This document shows, one piece after another, positions 34,908 through 47,554 of a stretch of 64,000 nucleotides of DNA (its first letter is position 1; every line of letters starts with the position of its first letter). Origin of the DNA: Gamsiella multidivaricata (taxonomy: Eukaryota > Mortierellomycota > Mortierellomycetes > Mortierellales > Mortierellaceae); the NCBI RefSeq assembly GCF_025024155.1, contig NW_026251744.1, positions 186,001 to 250,000 of the forward strand. The letters run 5' to 3'. The translations under genes and the position numbers were made by a program. Under the pieces are notes generated by a model. That model was not told the DNA's origin and made no database searches. It saw only the letters and a list, made by a program, of their open reading frames with translations.

Positions 34908-35394
34908 GGTGTGTAAGTGTAGATAGTGTAAAAACAATGGCGTGTGGGGAAGGAGATGAGGGAAAGAAGAGAAGAGAAGAGACAAGACCACCTCTTTTTT
35001 TTTTTATATCCATCTTGGATTTGAAACCGCGCCCGCAAAGGTGTAGCTGCCACGCGGGAGCGGAGCCTGGACTTTGGTATCCCGCCCAACAGATTGCGGC
35101 CCCACCCTTTCTTGCTTCGTGGACTCGGCTTTAACCGAATTTGACTTTTACGGGATGTCGCCAGCAATTGGGTGAGCATTGAACATACACATCATCCGTG
35201 CGTAGACAGTCGACGCACAAAAATAGTCTTGTAGCCATGCTCGATATGGGTTTGGACCGATCCGAGATTCTCCTTTTGTTGGGCTAAGCAATTTGTTTGC
35301 CATGAACACATTTCCCATGGTCTCCTCCCTATGCCACTCTTTCTTTTCTCTTTATTTATTTATTTTTCTATCTTCACTTGCTTTTTCGACGGTC
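34908..35394. other. Intergenic between two minus-strand genes
   Basis: Holds the promoter of the unidentified gene (a GC-rich stretch at 35025-35165) and the 3' end of the flippase gene. No gene of its own. Confidence 0.5.
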
Positions 35395-38300
35395 CTATCC
35401 CGTCAGCTTTGAATAACTTGGTGGCGCAAATTTCCTCCTGAGCGCCTTGATCACATAAAGCGGGAAACTGCTCACCATCGTAATCACCGCGACTTTCCAC
35501 ACGAATGTCCTTGTCAAGATAAAGTTGAGGTCTATAAGTATCACCATCATCATCGTCACCATCATTTCCATAAAAAAAAAAAAAGAAATGCATCTGTTAG
35601 ACATGACCAGAGTATGCTTCAGTATACTTCTCAACGCACAGATGAATTGCTATATGGAAAACAAACATACCAAAGTACGTCGGCAAAAAGACCATCGAGA
35701 CGACGTAAATGACAAGCGTGGCAACCTCGGACACAATCATAAGTCGATGCCATGTGTTGATCTCCAAAGCAACCATCAACAGCTCATTCAGGACCAAGGC
35801 TGTGAACGAGATCGAAACAATGTTCACGAACTGATTTTCGAACAGCCAAATCGACAAAATCATAATTGCACCGCCTATTAGAGGAAACAGTGACGAGTCG
35901 TTAGAGGATGCATTGAAGAAAGGAAAAAAACTGAATATCCCTATTCGTGAGAGTTAAGGAGATATGGTACCTTGATATACGCTGATCAGTAGCCAGCTGA
36001 AAAACGTCTTGTACGATAATGATCGCCCTTTTGTCAAGTCCCTGTACAGTTCCGGGTACAGCAGTGCAATGTCCTCAGGCACATCCTGGTCGAGCACCAA
36101 CGAGAACACAGGTGCGTTCGTGTAGATGGTCGTGTACCCCACAATCAACATTCCTTGGTACAACGCGATCGGCGCAAAGTAAAACATGGCCGAGAACACC
36201 GCCTGCATGATCGAGATTATCAGACCGCGATGGATTACAAACTGCGACAGCTTAGCAGAGCGCTTGTACGAGTTTCGTCCGTGCCACAGCAGCAACTTTG
36301 TCAGATATGAAAACTGGTTGACCGAAAAGTCTGCAGCCAGCGAAGCCTGCTTGCCCTCCTTGCCCACGATACCGACGCCAACATCAGCCTGCTGGATCAT
36401 AGAGACATCGTTTCCACCATCGCCAATGCAGCAGATACGCTTCTTTGTATACTCCTTGATCAAGCGCGCGATATCGGCCTTTTGTGTGGGCGAGCAACGA
36501 CAGCAGACAACCACTGGCAATCGGACCGTAATCTCAATAAATTCCTCTCGTAGATAATCCAGACAGAGTTGGATCGATTCCCCGTCAATGACGAGACAGC
36601 AATCCTTCTTGCCTCTGAGGAGGTCAAGCTCATCCTGTGCATCCAAGGGGTTTTTGAGTTTAGCGATTTGATGAATGCTTTGGTTCCTGGCAACAAGCTT
36701 GGATGAGATCGCAATACAGGTGGCTGTCTCAATCTTGTCTCCCGTCAACATCCAGATCTTCAGTCCTGCATTCCTCAAAAGTTCAAGAGTCGACTTGACT
36801 CCATCCTGTAGCTTGTCCTCCACACCTGTCAGTCCCAGTAATTCCAAGTCCTTCTCCAGAATTTCGTTCACGACCGCATTCATAGCGCTGGTCCTGTCCG
36901 AAATACTGGTCTTGGCGACATGGTATTTTGCCTCAAACTCCTGAAACAGCTCCTCAGATAGCCTTTTCCTTGCCACGACCAAAGTTCTCAATCCTTCGCG
37001 CGCCATATTACCGCACTCTTCCTCCAGCCAGTCGTTATACTGCACAATCTTAGCCATGACTACATCCGCTCCCTTCTCGTAGAACGTCATCTCGCCTGTG
37101 GCCAAATCCCGAACAATGATTCCCATGCGCTTGGTCTCACTGGTGAAAGGGAACACTTGAAGAATCTCGAATTCGAAAATGTCACCGCTGGCGTTCCTAA
37201 TGTGAATATTGTTGATGTCCCTGTGAACCAGCGTCAAGCCCACACTCTCAGTCCACTTTACAATAGCCACCTCATCGGGGGAAGAAGCCTGGTAGGTGAT
37301 GCTCCCATTGTCCTCCTCAACTGGCGTAACGTTGTGACATATAGCCAGAGCCTGGACAATATCGCGTACACGGGAGGAAATATCACGACGAGCTTTGCTG
37401 CCTCCGACATGCGAGGGAGCCGCTGTAATTCCACGAGCCCTGTTGAAACCGCTCGCTAAAAGTAGCCACAAATAGAAAGCAAGAATTGTATAAGCGCGCT
37501 TGTCCCTGGCTTTTTTTTTTTTTTTTTTTTTTTTTGAAGTTATTAATGCTGGCACGCATGAATTGAGGCTCCCCTTACATTGCTGAGAATATGCAGTATC
37601 CAAGTGTGTCGAGATCTCGTCCATAGTATCTACGCTGTAGGACATTGTTCCCATGTGCAGCTTTTTGAGCTCCATGTCTATGCAATAAGTTCAAAACGAG
37701 TGCCGATGAGCATTTTTGAACAGCAAGTACCCTCAAGCAACGCAAAAAACTCTTCCATGTAATGTGTCCTACCATTCTTGGTCAGAGTTCCAGTCTTATC
37801 TGACAGCAAGTACTCGATGCGTCCCAATTCCTCCGGAATAGTGCTTGTGCGAACGATGGTGTCTGGAATCTCTTTGTCGTTCATGATCTGCCATGCGTAC
37901 ACAGTCTTGCCCATATCCAAATTCACGCGCAACGAGATGGGGATGATGGACGAAAACAAAATCAAGAACCGGAACAGGTAGATGTACCACAGCCCCTCGA
38001 ATCCGTTGAGGGCAATCATTGATAGCGATAGAGTCAGGGTGAAGGCGCACAGGATCTATAGAACAGGACAGAGAGGATCAGACTCCATACAACTACTTGC
38101 TCCGTTAAAGTCGAAGGTATTCTAGCTGAGGCCGTACCTTAGAAAGACGGTTGACCTCCGAGTCCAGCAGACCGATCTTGGTCTTTGGATGGTTGGTGTT
38201 CATCACCGCACGGGTATCCCTTCCAGTGTAAATGACAAACCCAATAGCATTTCCTGATGCCACAACGGTGTTGGTCCATAATGTGTTATCCACGCTCAAT

Positions 38301-40299
38301 GGTTCCGTGTGCGGACCCTAAAGTACCGTTTCCCGTATCAAATAACGCCACGAATGTCAGCAGTCATTTTTTCAGGTTATGGTCAAGGCAGCACAGGTTT
38401 GATTAGCAAAAGATAAGCGCCACTTACAGGTCCGTCGCCTTCTGTTGTGAAGTTGCCGATGAAACTGTGGATATCTTTGTGAGGCGAATCCGCATAGATA
38501 GAGGCGTTCAATTCGAGCAGCGCTTCATCGCTGGGCAGTGCCTGGCAAGAAGGCACCGCAAGTCTCAATTTCCAGTCGGTTTCTCCGTCCAGTTGATCTG
38601 TCCTGATAAAACACGCGCCCGACTCCTCAGTGGTTCGCAGAAGGACCATATCTGCAGGCACATTCTGGTTTTTGTTGATAACAATCAGGTCTCCGACTTT
38701 GATTTTCGATGAAGGAACCATTTTGAATCCTGAAGGCGTGAGTTTTTGGTAGCGCTGTGAGTTGGCCTCCTGGTCTCGACGATAACGTTTCATATCATCC
38801 AATGCCTCCTTGCCTATTGTCACTGCCAGCACAAAGCATAGTGGCGCCACATATGTCACGATGTACCCGATCTTCAGTGCTGGCACAAACTGCGACAGTG
38901 CCACGACTAAAAAGTACAGGTTCAAGAAGAATTTGAACTATGATATTAAACGAAAAAACACTAATAACGTCAGATAAACTGTTTCTCCTCCAGATTTCCG
39001 TTCAGAATTCATGGCAATTGCTCCTGTGTACTTAACCTGTTCCCACAAGACGACGGGCAAAAAAGTAAAGATGTTGTATTTCGTATTACGTGTGACATTG
39101 GGTGGATATCGTTTCTTCTCCTTGGCTAGTCGATTGATCCGAGGAAGAAAACGCGTGAGCACAAGAACATGACACGTATCACTATCACTAACATCATATA
39201 TGTCACAAAAACTTCTTTCTCCTTGCCTGATGCATGAAAGTCAATCGTTCTTGATTTGGCTGCTTTCGAGTCCTTTGAGGGCTTGAGTTCATCCATGATA
39301 GCTGATAACTTCTGCCTGTTGGGTCCCTTGTTCTGCTTGGGCATATAGGTTTTGGGGAACACGGGCGAGTACAGACCATAGAGTCGCAGGAATATCACGC
39401 AGGCGGAACCAATATGATCCGCCGTGGATAGTCGGGATAAAATTGTGGACAGGGCGGAAAGGAAATGAGTGGTAGCATGGGATCATCGGCCCGACATGTC
39501 GGGGTATGGATCGACAGGATCACAGGCAGACAACACGAACAATGTAGACAAGGGCGAATGAGAATATGAGAAATAGTGATGGAGGCGAGATCAGTCATCA
39601 GTATGCAGGTAGTTGTGATCAGAATCCATCGCTGCAGCAGTGCCAAGCGCCTATAAAAGGCGACTTCCAACCACACGTAAAGCGATTGTTTACCTGAGTG
39701 CTGTTGCTGTTCCCGCGCGTGGTCCCAGAGCTGGAGCTGCCGTTGAACGAGTTGCTGCTGTGGAGCAACAATGGCTCTTCGTCTTCATCCTCTTCGTCCG
39801 AGTAACGGTACTTGGAGTGCCGATATCCATGGCTACTGCTACCTGCGCCACCGCCCCCGTTACCATTGCTGCTACCGCCTTGACCTAGTGCCATGCCGCC
39901 TTGACCTGTGCTGCTATTGCTATTATCGCTGTTATTAGTGGTATGATTGATAGAGGTTGGGGTGGATGTGGTTGGGGTGAATCCTTCTCCGTAGCTTCTT
40001 GTACCGTCAGAGGAGAGCGAAGCGGGCGAGGCGAAGGCGAGATGCTTCTGATAGGGGTTGCTAGCGGGTGTGGAGGGGTGTGTCGGGCTCGAGGACTTGT
40101 TGGGAGGCGAGCGAGGTCGTGGACTGTTAGTCCTGCTGTGGTGGCTAGTCCTGGTGGTGCTGGTAGTGCTGGTAGTGGTCCGAGTGCCGTCCCTGTTGAT
40201 GCTGATGGTGCGGCTGGCTGGGATGGATGTGTTGGCGGGTAAAGACGAATCGGACTGTTGGATAGGAAGAAGCGCAAAGGTTTCTTTGCCCTTGGACAT
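35395..40299 (-). CDS. P4-type flippase, Neo1/ATP9 class
   Basis: Flips phospholipids to the cytosolic face of Golgi/endosome membranes. Exons: 40299-39694 (start [15 protein letters not shown]; about 200 disordered residues), a poorly resolved part (39.2-39.5 kb), 39125-39037, 38937-38428, 38317-38138, 38055-37773, 37677-37579, 37455-35971, 35874-35671, 35531-35395; from 39125 on every phase closes. Motifs in order: [17 protein letters not shown] (P4 N-terminus), [20 protein letters not shown] (TM1), [12 protein letters not shown] (actuator), PISL in TM4, DKTGTLTKN (phosphorylated Asp), [33 protein letters not shown], and about six C-terminal TMs. The short TM1-2 loop and lack of a long tail favour Neo1 over Drs2/Dnf; Neo1-class enzymes usually act without a Cdc50 subunit. 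The exon at 39125 fits best with a GC-AG intron (donor at 39226). Confidence 0.92.
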
Positions 40300-40708
40300 T
40301 TAGAGGACAGACGCAAGGTGCAGGTGCGTGTGAAAGGAAGTGATGGAGGTAAAACGGGAAGTCAGCCGCGTGTGTGTAGTAATTGCATGCGAAGCGAGGG
40401 AGGGCTGAAGGGATGGCTGCATATGGTAGTCGTCGGACATGCACTAGAATGAAAAAGAAAAAAAAGAGGGCTTCTATGCCGGCGACTTGGGTGCTGGGAG
40501 AAGCAAAACCGGACGGAGCTCAAGACCAAGGACAAGACCAAAGGGCGGGTCCCATCAAACGACGAGGAATCCAGCGCACCTCATTGGAGTGGCTTGCCCG
40601 CCCAGCTCGTTGCCTTTGGTCACTAGGATTCTCTCAACGCAAGCAGTAGCAGTGTTTGTAGTTTTATTCGTTCCTCCTTCTCTGCAGCCCCCCCCCCCCC
40701 CCCCCCCC
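40300..40708. other. Intergenic between flippase start and APC1 end
   Basis: Holds the flippase promoter and the APC1 3' end. A C-tract of about 22 bases (40688-40709) runs directly into the APC1 stop codon. No gene of its own. Confidence 0.5.
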
Positions 40709-43700
40709 CTACATATCAATGAGATAGTCGAGCACTTTGAGGGACACGGCGGGATATGCTAACGAAAAGACCTGCTTCAGCAATTGACGACGACCTTCAC
40801 GCATATTAACCTTAGAGGCGGGCTGCTTCAGTTTCCTTGGTCTTACTCCTCGCTGGTTTGATAATGCTCCTCTCGATCCAGATCCAGATCCGCCTTCATG
40901 GCTAGTGCCCTCCTCCATATTGTCCTCCATCTCCGTCTCTGGCGCGGTTTCTTCATGGTCAACATATCCTTCCCAAAACTCACGGGTGTTATCCAAGGCT
41001 CTCTTGATAGCCTGAATCGCATCCGGTCCGGGCACTTCGTTCAGTTCCAGCCACACCTTGAACCAATTGGTCATGCTCCTTGGTTGCGCTCTACCTTCAC
41101 TGGAACTAGAAGGCGCTGCCTCATACGAAGGAATGGTTCCGTTCACGAAGTAATATTTGGCAGTATCCTGGATCGACCACTCTTGTTGTCGAGGACCGGA
41201 TCGATTGCCTTCCATTGCCTGCTCCACGCGCTTCGCAATCTTCGAGACTAGCTCTGTTACGCGACTGACTTTTACCAGCGTCTCGCTGCCATCGTCCTCC
41301 GTCATTTGTGATTCTAGCGCCAATATCGCCCCTGAACCATCCGGATGCTCCGTGCTAGCGCTATGGGTTTGCTCCACTTCCGAAAGATGCCTTCTTAGTT
41401 GTGTGTCGTAGTAATTTACCAGGATTCGAAGTTCCCACAGCGTCCGCCACGAAACCTCGTCCAGATTCTCGAGTCGATTGACGATATCATACAACCAGAC
41501 ATGCACCCCAAGAGCCTCGACTTTGTCCATTGTCAGACACTCGTACAACACATTTGTGAAATATGCTGCCCTTCTTTCTTCCTTTACAGCATCCTGCTCG
41601 TTCTCGCAATCGTCCAGCTGCACTGTGCAAAGATATCTGGCAAAGGACGCCACCTGGGGATCATGTAGGAATGTCAAGCAGAAATCCTCGCCGTATGACG
41701 CAGACCTCTGTTCAGTCTCCTGTTGGTCTTGGTGGACCTGGTGCTGACGCTGAATTAATTCCTCGGATCGCAAATTTTCTAGATACGTCCTATGCCGCCA
41801 CTTAGTCGATCGCCCCGGTCTTTCTAAGTTCTTCCTTCGCGCTCCTCCATTCTCCAGCGTCTCTCCTGATCTCTCGCTGGTCAAGACCTTGGGAAACGGT
41901 CTCGCAAGGATTCCACGCATGCCTAACGGGTCCTCAGTATAGCTCAAATGGCCGATGTGCCGCATCACAGAGATGGACCGCGTCTTGAGGATCCTCCATA
42001 TCCTGGTGTAATCTTCGTTATCTCCACTCAAATCAATTGTAATGGGCCAGTACCGAGGGCCTAGGATCTCAATTTTGGATATTTTCGATAATTCAGGAAG
42101 AAGACAGGGCGTCATCATGTCAAGTTTGGTGATCGAGAGCAGGGCCGTCGCTACATCCTGAGAAGTGTTGGGGCGCAATCCCGCGTACAAATCCATCTGA
42201 TGATGTAATCCTGCCTGATTGACATAGCTCACCTGAACCTGCGATTGACACTGAGTCGCTTTCAGGTGTATACGCACAGGCACAGGACAGCAGGCTCCAG
42301 TGCTGGCGTCCCTTGTGACAAGACATCTCGGCTCTACAGCTAAGACCCATAGATGCCTGAAGGCCTGCAAATGTGATCGGTTGTCCGCGGGATCGCTCGG
42401 TAGCCTTGGATAGAGACTGCAGAGCAAGGCTGCGACGCATCGGTTACTCGTTCCGAGAGTGTAACCCCCGCCTCCTAGAAACAAAAGTCCCAATGCCATA
42501 TGGTACGCGAGATGGCTTCCATAGGAGGTATCGCCCTTGGTTCTGCGGTGCAGCTTGCGGAGTCTACGCATAAAATCGATTCTACCCGAGCCGGCCACTA
42601 CCATCGAACTCGCCATCGTGGTCACATCCAAACAAGTGCGGATCGTCGACTTGGTAATGCTGTCCTCGTATGATCCATCTATGATATATTAAAAAAAAAA
42701 AAAAAATTAATATTCAGCTATCTATCCATTTCAATCAATCGCGAATAAGGGGTTCACTTACTTCTGCTGGCGCGTCCAAGTTCCATGAACATATCCATGT
42801 ATCCAACGATGCATTCGTATGCTGCTTCATCTCCACTCCCTGCAAAGCGAAGGCCCATTGCAAAGCACGCCCCTGCCAAGATGCTGTAGTATGATTGAGG
42901 CCCTGTCTCTGTCCTCGGCGGTCCGCCAGTTCTGATATCCTTCAGATAATCGGGTATTTGTGAAAGTACCCATGCCCGGGTAGGCACTATACTATCCCAG
43001 ATAACGATGGCTCTGCATATTACTCGGAGCATCAACGCGTCAGGAGTGATATAGTCCAGCAGAAACTGGGTTTCTGGTACGCTGAGCTTTGTTGCAATGG
43101 CCTTACTGTTGGTTTTAAGGTACATAAGGCCCATCGCTACAGCAGCTCCGGCGCTGGTTATATCAATACCAGCGTGGTGTCGATTTAATCCATGGTCATC
43201 TGTCTGAACGGATCCTGTTAAAGTCCTGACGCCGTGGTTCTTGTCGGTACTACCGGGCATGTAGCTGACGAGTATGTCCACAATCTTCATGTCCCTTAAC
43301 CCCATCGGCTTGTTTCCCTGGCCAAGAGTGATAAAACCGAGTCCGAACCCCGCTGCGACAGAATGGCATTCCTGAAGGCTGTTTACCGAATCCGTTGTAT
43401 CTCCTGAAGCCAAGCCGATCTCAGAAAGCATGACCTCAGCCATGCGTCGGTGTGAAGTCTCCATGTAAATCAAGCCAATGCCTAGCACGCAGGCAACCTG
43501 AGTCAAGGGTGATAAGTTGAGCTCCGATCCGTTCTGTGGTAGCAAGGCCGGCATGTGGACTGAAAGTACTCTCGTGATAGCCGTATTCATGGTACCTCGA
43601 TGTGCGCAGGCTAATCCGAGAAGGAGTCCCGTCGACGTCAACTCGTGCTTGAAAGACAGATACCTCCATACATGCGATCTCGCCAGCGCCCTCAGATGCC

Positions 43701-46700
43701 CCGTAAGACCTAGCGCTAAAAGGAACCCGGCATGCTCGCAATTTAAGACGTCAGGTCTATTATAAATGATCCACGAAGAATTTACGTCTTTGCTATTGGA
43801 GGATATCCGTAGTCCAGCTGCGACGCCGTTGTGGAAGTTGGGCCAATAGAACGTTTGGTCTCCACCGATGGATGAAATATCGGGCTCCATGACTCCAAAA
43901 GACGGTAGTAGTTTTACAGACAGATTGATTGGGGGTATAGGGCATTTTTGGTTCAGAATGGGCGTGGCCGTTCCAAAGGTCAAGACGGCGCGTCCGACAG
44001 GAAGGGCTAATGTCCGCAAGGCCAGCTTGCAGAGAATATCCTGGTGTGATGCTCGAAGGTCTTCCTCGCTGAGCTCCGGCGACTCCTTTGGCTTGATCTT
44101 CAGCACCACGGAGGACTGAAGCATCTTCTTAGTCTCGGCAACGCGCATATCGGCTCCAAAACGCAGATCTGTAATGTCTGACTCAGTGATTTCGGCGCCT
44201 GTAGTTTCTAGTTCGTGCTCTCCCTCTTGGTGAACGACATTTTCGCACAGCGAATGAACATCCTGTCTTTTACCAGGTTCCTGTGCCCAATATTATACCA
44301 AAGAAAGGATCAGCGTTGGCAGTGGTACAGCTGGATGGACGGCATGAGATTAGCCCCTTCGTTTACCGTGGTATCCTGAGAAGGTGGTTTCATGTAGTAC
44401 CCCGGTCTGTGCTTCGATGCCAGCTCCGCTAAATCGTTCCTGCCGATAAATGAAAGAGCATCCGAGTCCAAATTCGGGGACGGATTCCTGCGGCACTTCC
44501 ACAGCGCTTCTCTCAGAGGTACTGAAACACCGAAGGGCAATTGGTCGAGCTCTGTGTTCGTGGATACCTCGCCTACAATGGCCCTCACAGCGCTCTGATC
44601 CCCATCCTCTTCGACAGTCATCAGTGCTGTAAAAAATAGAGTGACCTTCCTGGTTTGTTCTCCTGGGGTAGAGGACAGTAGTGAAAAGTCGGATTGTTCA
44701 GGATCCCGGAGTGACGAGAGAGTGGTCAAAGTCGGAAAAGGTTTCGTCTCTTTGGGATGAGACACCATGTCCGAGATCCAACGAAAGATATCAGGTGGTT
44801 CGTACTCGTACAGCTCCAGGGGTAAGGTCGGCCCTTCCATGTAAACCTCTTGAAAAATGGTATGAAGCGGAATATGGTTAAAACTTGATACATTGTCCAT
44901 CGAGTAAACCAATCCCCAAACTACGGCCAGAACGTACCTGGTAACTTGACAACCTTACTGCTAGAGAAGTCACGCCTGGTATAAGCATCAACCCAGGTAC
45001 TCCAACGAACAAGATGTGCCATGAGCAGTAACAATGGCGCCATATTCCCCTCTTGACATGTCGCCAGGTTAATATTTCGATCCTCGTAGACTAGGTGCAG
45101 GGCAACCAGAATGTACTTATAGAATAAATCCAGGCGAAGGGACTGTCTCGTCGCAGGTCCACGAAAATGAAGCGTTGCCAATTTCTGTGCCTTCGTAATC
45201 ATGTCGGTGAACTGGTTGGCACTCGAGACTGGGAGCGGCAAGATCTCACCGCGAAACGAAGGGTGATTACCCAGTATCCGATGCATATCAGAATCGAGAA
45301 AAAAATCCCAATTAGATTCGGATGTTGCTGGCTTCTTCGGCAGTCCAGATAATGTGCGCGTCTGCATTTTCGGAGACGACATGACCGGAGGCGTAAAGCT
45401 AGGATCACAGTATGACAGCAGCGTTGTTGTAAAGCTGCTCCATTCGTCACCGGCAAGGATATCCGCGTATTGAGGCGCCCTATCAAACTGAAGTTGAAGG
45501 AATCTGTGCCTAAAATCCCAAAGCACATCCACCGGCAACGCGTAGCTGATCGCATCAAGACACTCCTGAACCAAGCTTGACCGCACAATGAAGTCCAGCT
45601 GCACTCTCAGGATCATGCCGTCGCCAAGAATCAGACTGATTCTGTCCTCCACCGGGTCGCGCATCTCGATAATCTCAGTACTCTCATTGACGGTGGAAGT
45701 CGCTCCTGTCGCGGGAACGCTCCGTAGTGTCGAGCCCTTTAATCCCATACCGTCCGTGAAAATACTACTGGTAGTCCTCCTAATAGGCCGCTTGCTTCTC
45801 CTTTTACGCTTGAGGCAGTTGCTTCCAAGATTGACATGACAAGGCACAAGCTCCGCTGCGAAACCGGTCCATAATTGCAGATCACCTTTATGGGATAGAA
45901 TCAGGATGTCGCGCTGCTGCCTTCGGGTAGCCTCGACAGCGACCGCAGAAAGCGCAGGCCTTGTCCAAAGATGCACGACAATTTGGTCCGCAATGATCTG
46001 ATAGCATGAAAGTTTCTCGACTTCATGGTCCAACACGCCGATTACGGTAGAACCATCAAAAGCATGAGCGCTGAAGATCGTCGAATCGGGTCTAGTCGCG
46101 GAACGTGGAATATATCTTAGATCTCTGCAATTGTGAATGCAAATTGGCGACGATTAAAATGACAGCTTTAAAGGCTCTGCTTACGATGCTGCCTGGATGT
46201 TGCTCTCAATTTCAAAGAGATACGTGTCTGTCCGCATCTGAAGGTCTGTATCAGCGTCGGTTTCCATGGTTGTACTGTTAACAGGCGTCGTCTGGGACTG
46301 CATCCTTGAAAATGGCAAGGCTGAAGGCATACTTGACGCGTACCGCCAAACTCGATGTCGCCGCAGCAGCAGGTCAAACGTGATCACGGTTCTGTCGTTG
46401 GCATCCAGATTAGATAAAAAAACGCATGTGTTGAATATGTCGCCCACGATGCCGTTCAGGTGCCGTATCCGTGGAACATCCTCCCGAAGCATTGACTTTG
46501 GAGGCGGTGTCTGCTTGGGGAGCCGGTAAAGTGTCACGATCTGTAACTCGTTGAATGGATCCATGATCATATAAAATCTTGGCAGACCTGCGCCTTCCAT
46601 CTCCTCGGAGACTTCCTCCTCGTATTCCGGCTTTCGCTCCAGCAAAAGTCCCAGATCCATGGCCCAGACCCTATGAACGCTGAACGGCAGGTAGACAGAG

Positions 46701-47299
46701 TACGACTCTCCGCTGGGGAAGTAAATTCTGGCAGTTTCCTTGAGAATGATGACCAATGCCTGCTGCCTGCCCTGACGATCCGCGCCTGGGTTATCAACTG
46801 AATGTAGCTGCGCAACATCAAACTCGTCGTCTCGCTCTCGCTCACGGTCTCGCTCTCGATCGGAAGTCTTTTGAGAAAGAGTGTTGACAATGAACCATGC
46901 AAACAGTGTTTGTTGAATAGACTCATTCTCAGCGCTAAAGTCCAGGATCTTTCGAAGCACTCCACCTTGCGTCCAAGTGACTTTAGCACCCTGAACAACA
47001 ACCTCGACATCGTATCCCCGCTGAGACCTGTTTTTTCCAAGACTGGATCGGTTGCTGTCCTTCGGCGGCTCAAGCGCCTCATTAATGATACCATCCTGAG
47101 TCGGTGGGTATAATTCATAACGGGGTAGAGTAATGCTGCCTCGTTTTGTTGTAATGTGCGAATCGTCTCGGCGTGTTTTCCCAAAGCCGTAGCCCTCTGG
47201 AGCGGAAAACGGTGGCGCAAAAAGTCTCTCGGCCTCCTGACTGGCGCGACCCTCAACCCTGCCAAAGGGCCTGTATTCCCCGAGCACAGTGATCTCCAT
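40709..47299 (-). CDS. APC1: Anaphase-promoting complex subunit 1 (APC1/BimE/Cut4)
   Basis: Largest scaffold subunit of the APC/C ubiquitin ligase that drives mitotic exit. Five exons: 47299-46185, 46124-44959, 44920-44367, 44280-42762, 42678-40709. All phases close (6324 nt, 2107 residues). The N-terminus has the WD40-like part (MEITVLGEYRPFGRVEG), then a middle part with a basic loop (LKRKRRSKRPIRR). PC (proteasome/cyclosome) repeats follow: LALGLTGHLRALARSHV, LGLACAHRGTMNTAITRVLS, TSAGAAVAMGLMYLKTNS and the signature LLFLGGGGYTLGTSNRCVAA. The C-terminal domain includes VLAVEPRCLVTRDASTGACC. DLRFGADMRVAETKKMLQSS marks the link before the PC repeats. The second intron is only 38 nt (44921-44958). 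Head-to-head with INTS3. Confidence 0.96.
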
Positions 47300-47554
47300 G
47301 TCTCGGTCGTCTTGATCCTTTCGAGTGAATAAGGAATTCTCTGTCGTGAATCGACTTCCAGAATGTCGTCGTTATTCAAAGGGCACAGCAGGCTGATTCT
47401 CATCGCTTATGGAGCGCACGACCGAAACTGTGTAGTGAACAGCGACTGACTGGCAGTCACTACAGGGTCGCTACTCAACTTTACGCCTCGCCTTCCTTTT
47501 CTCAAATTCAACCTTCCTGCAGGCACACCAATACATCAATGAACTTGATGCGCC
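47300..47554. promoter_or_regulatory. Short bidirectional promoter, APC1 / INTS3
   Basis: Only 255 bases separate the APC1 start codon (minus) and the INTS3 start codon (plus). No TATA box is evident. The two genes are likely to be co-controlled from one nucleosome-free region; this is inference from spacing. Confidence 0.6.

Noticed and set aside
44924..44940. A 17-nt intron in APC1 joining KLPG to VWGL
   Set aside because: Too short for splicing. Using the upstream GTAAGG donor gives a 38-nt intron with the same acceptor and correct frame.
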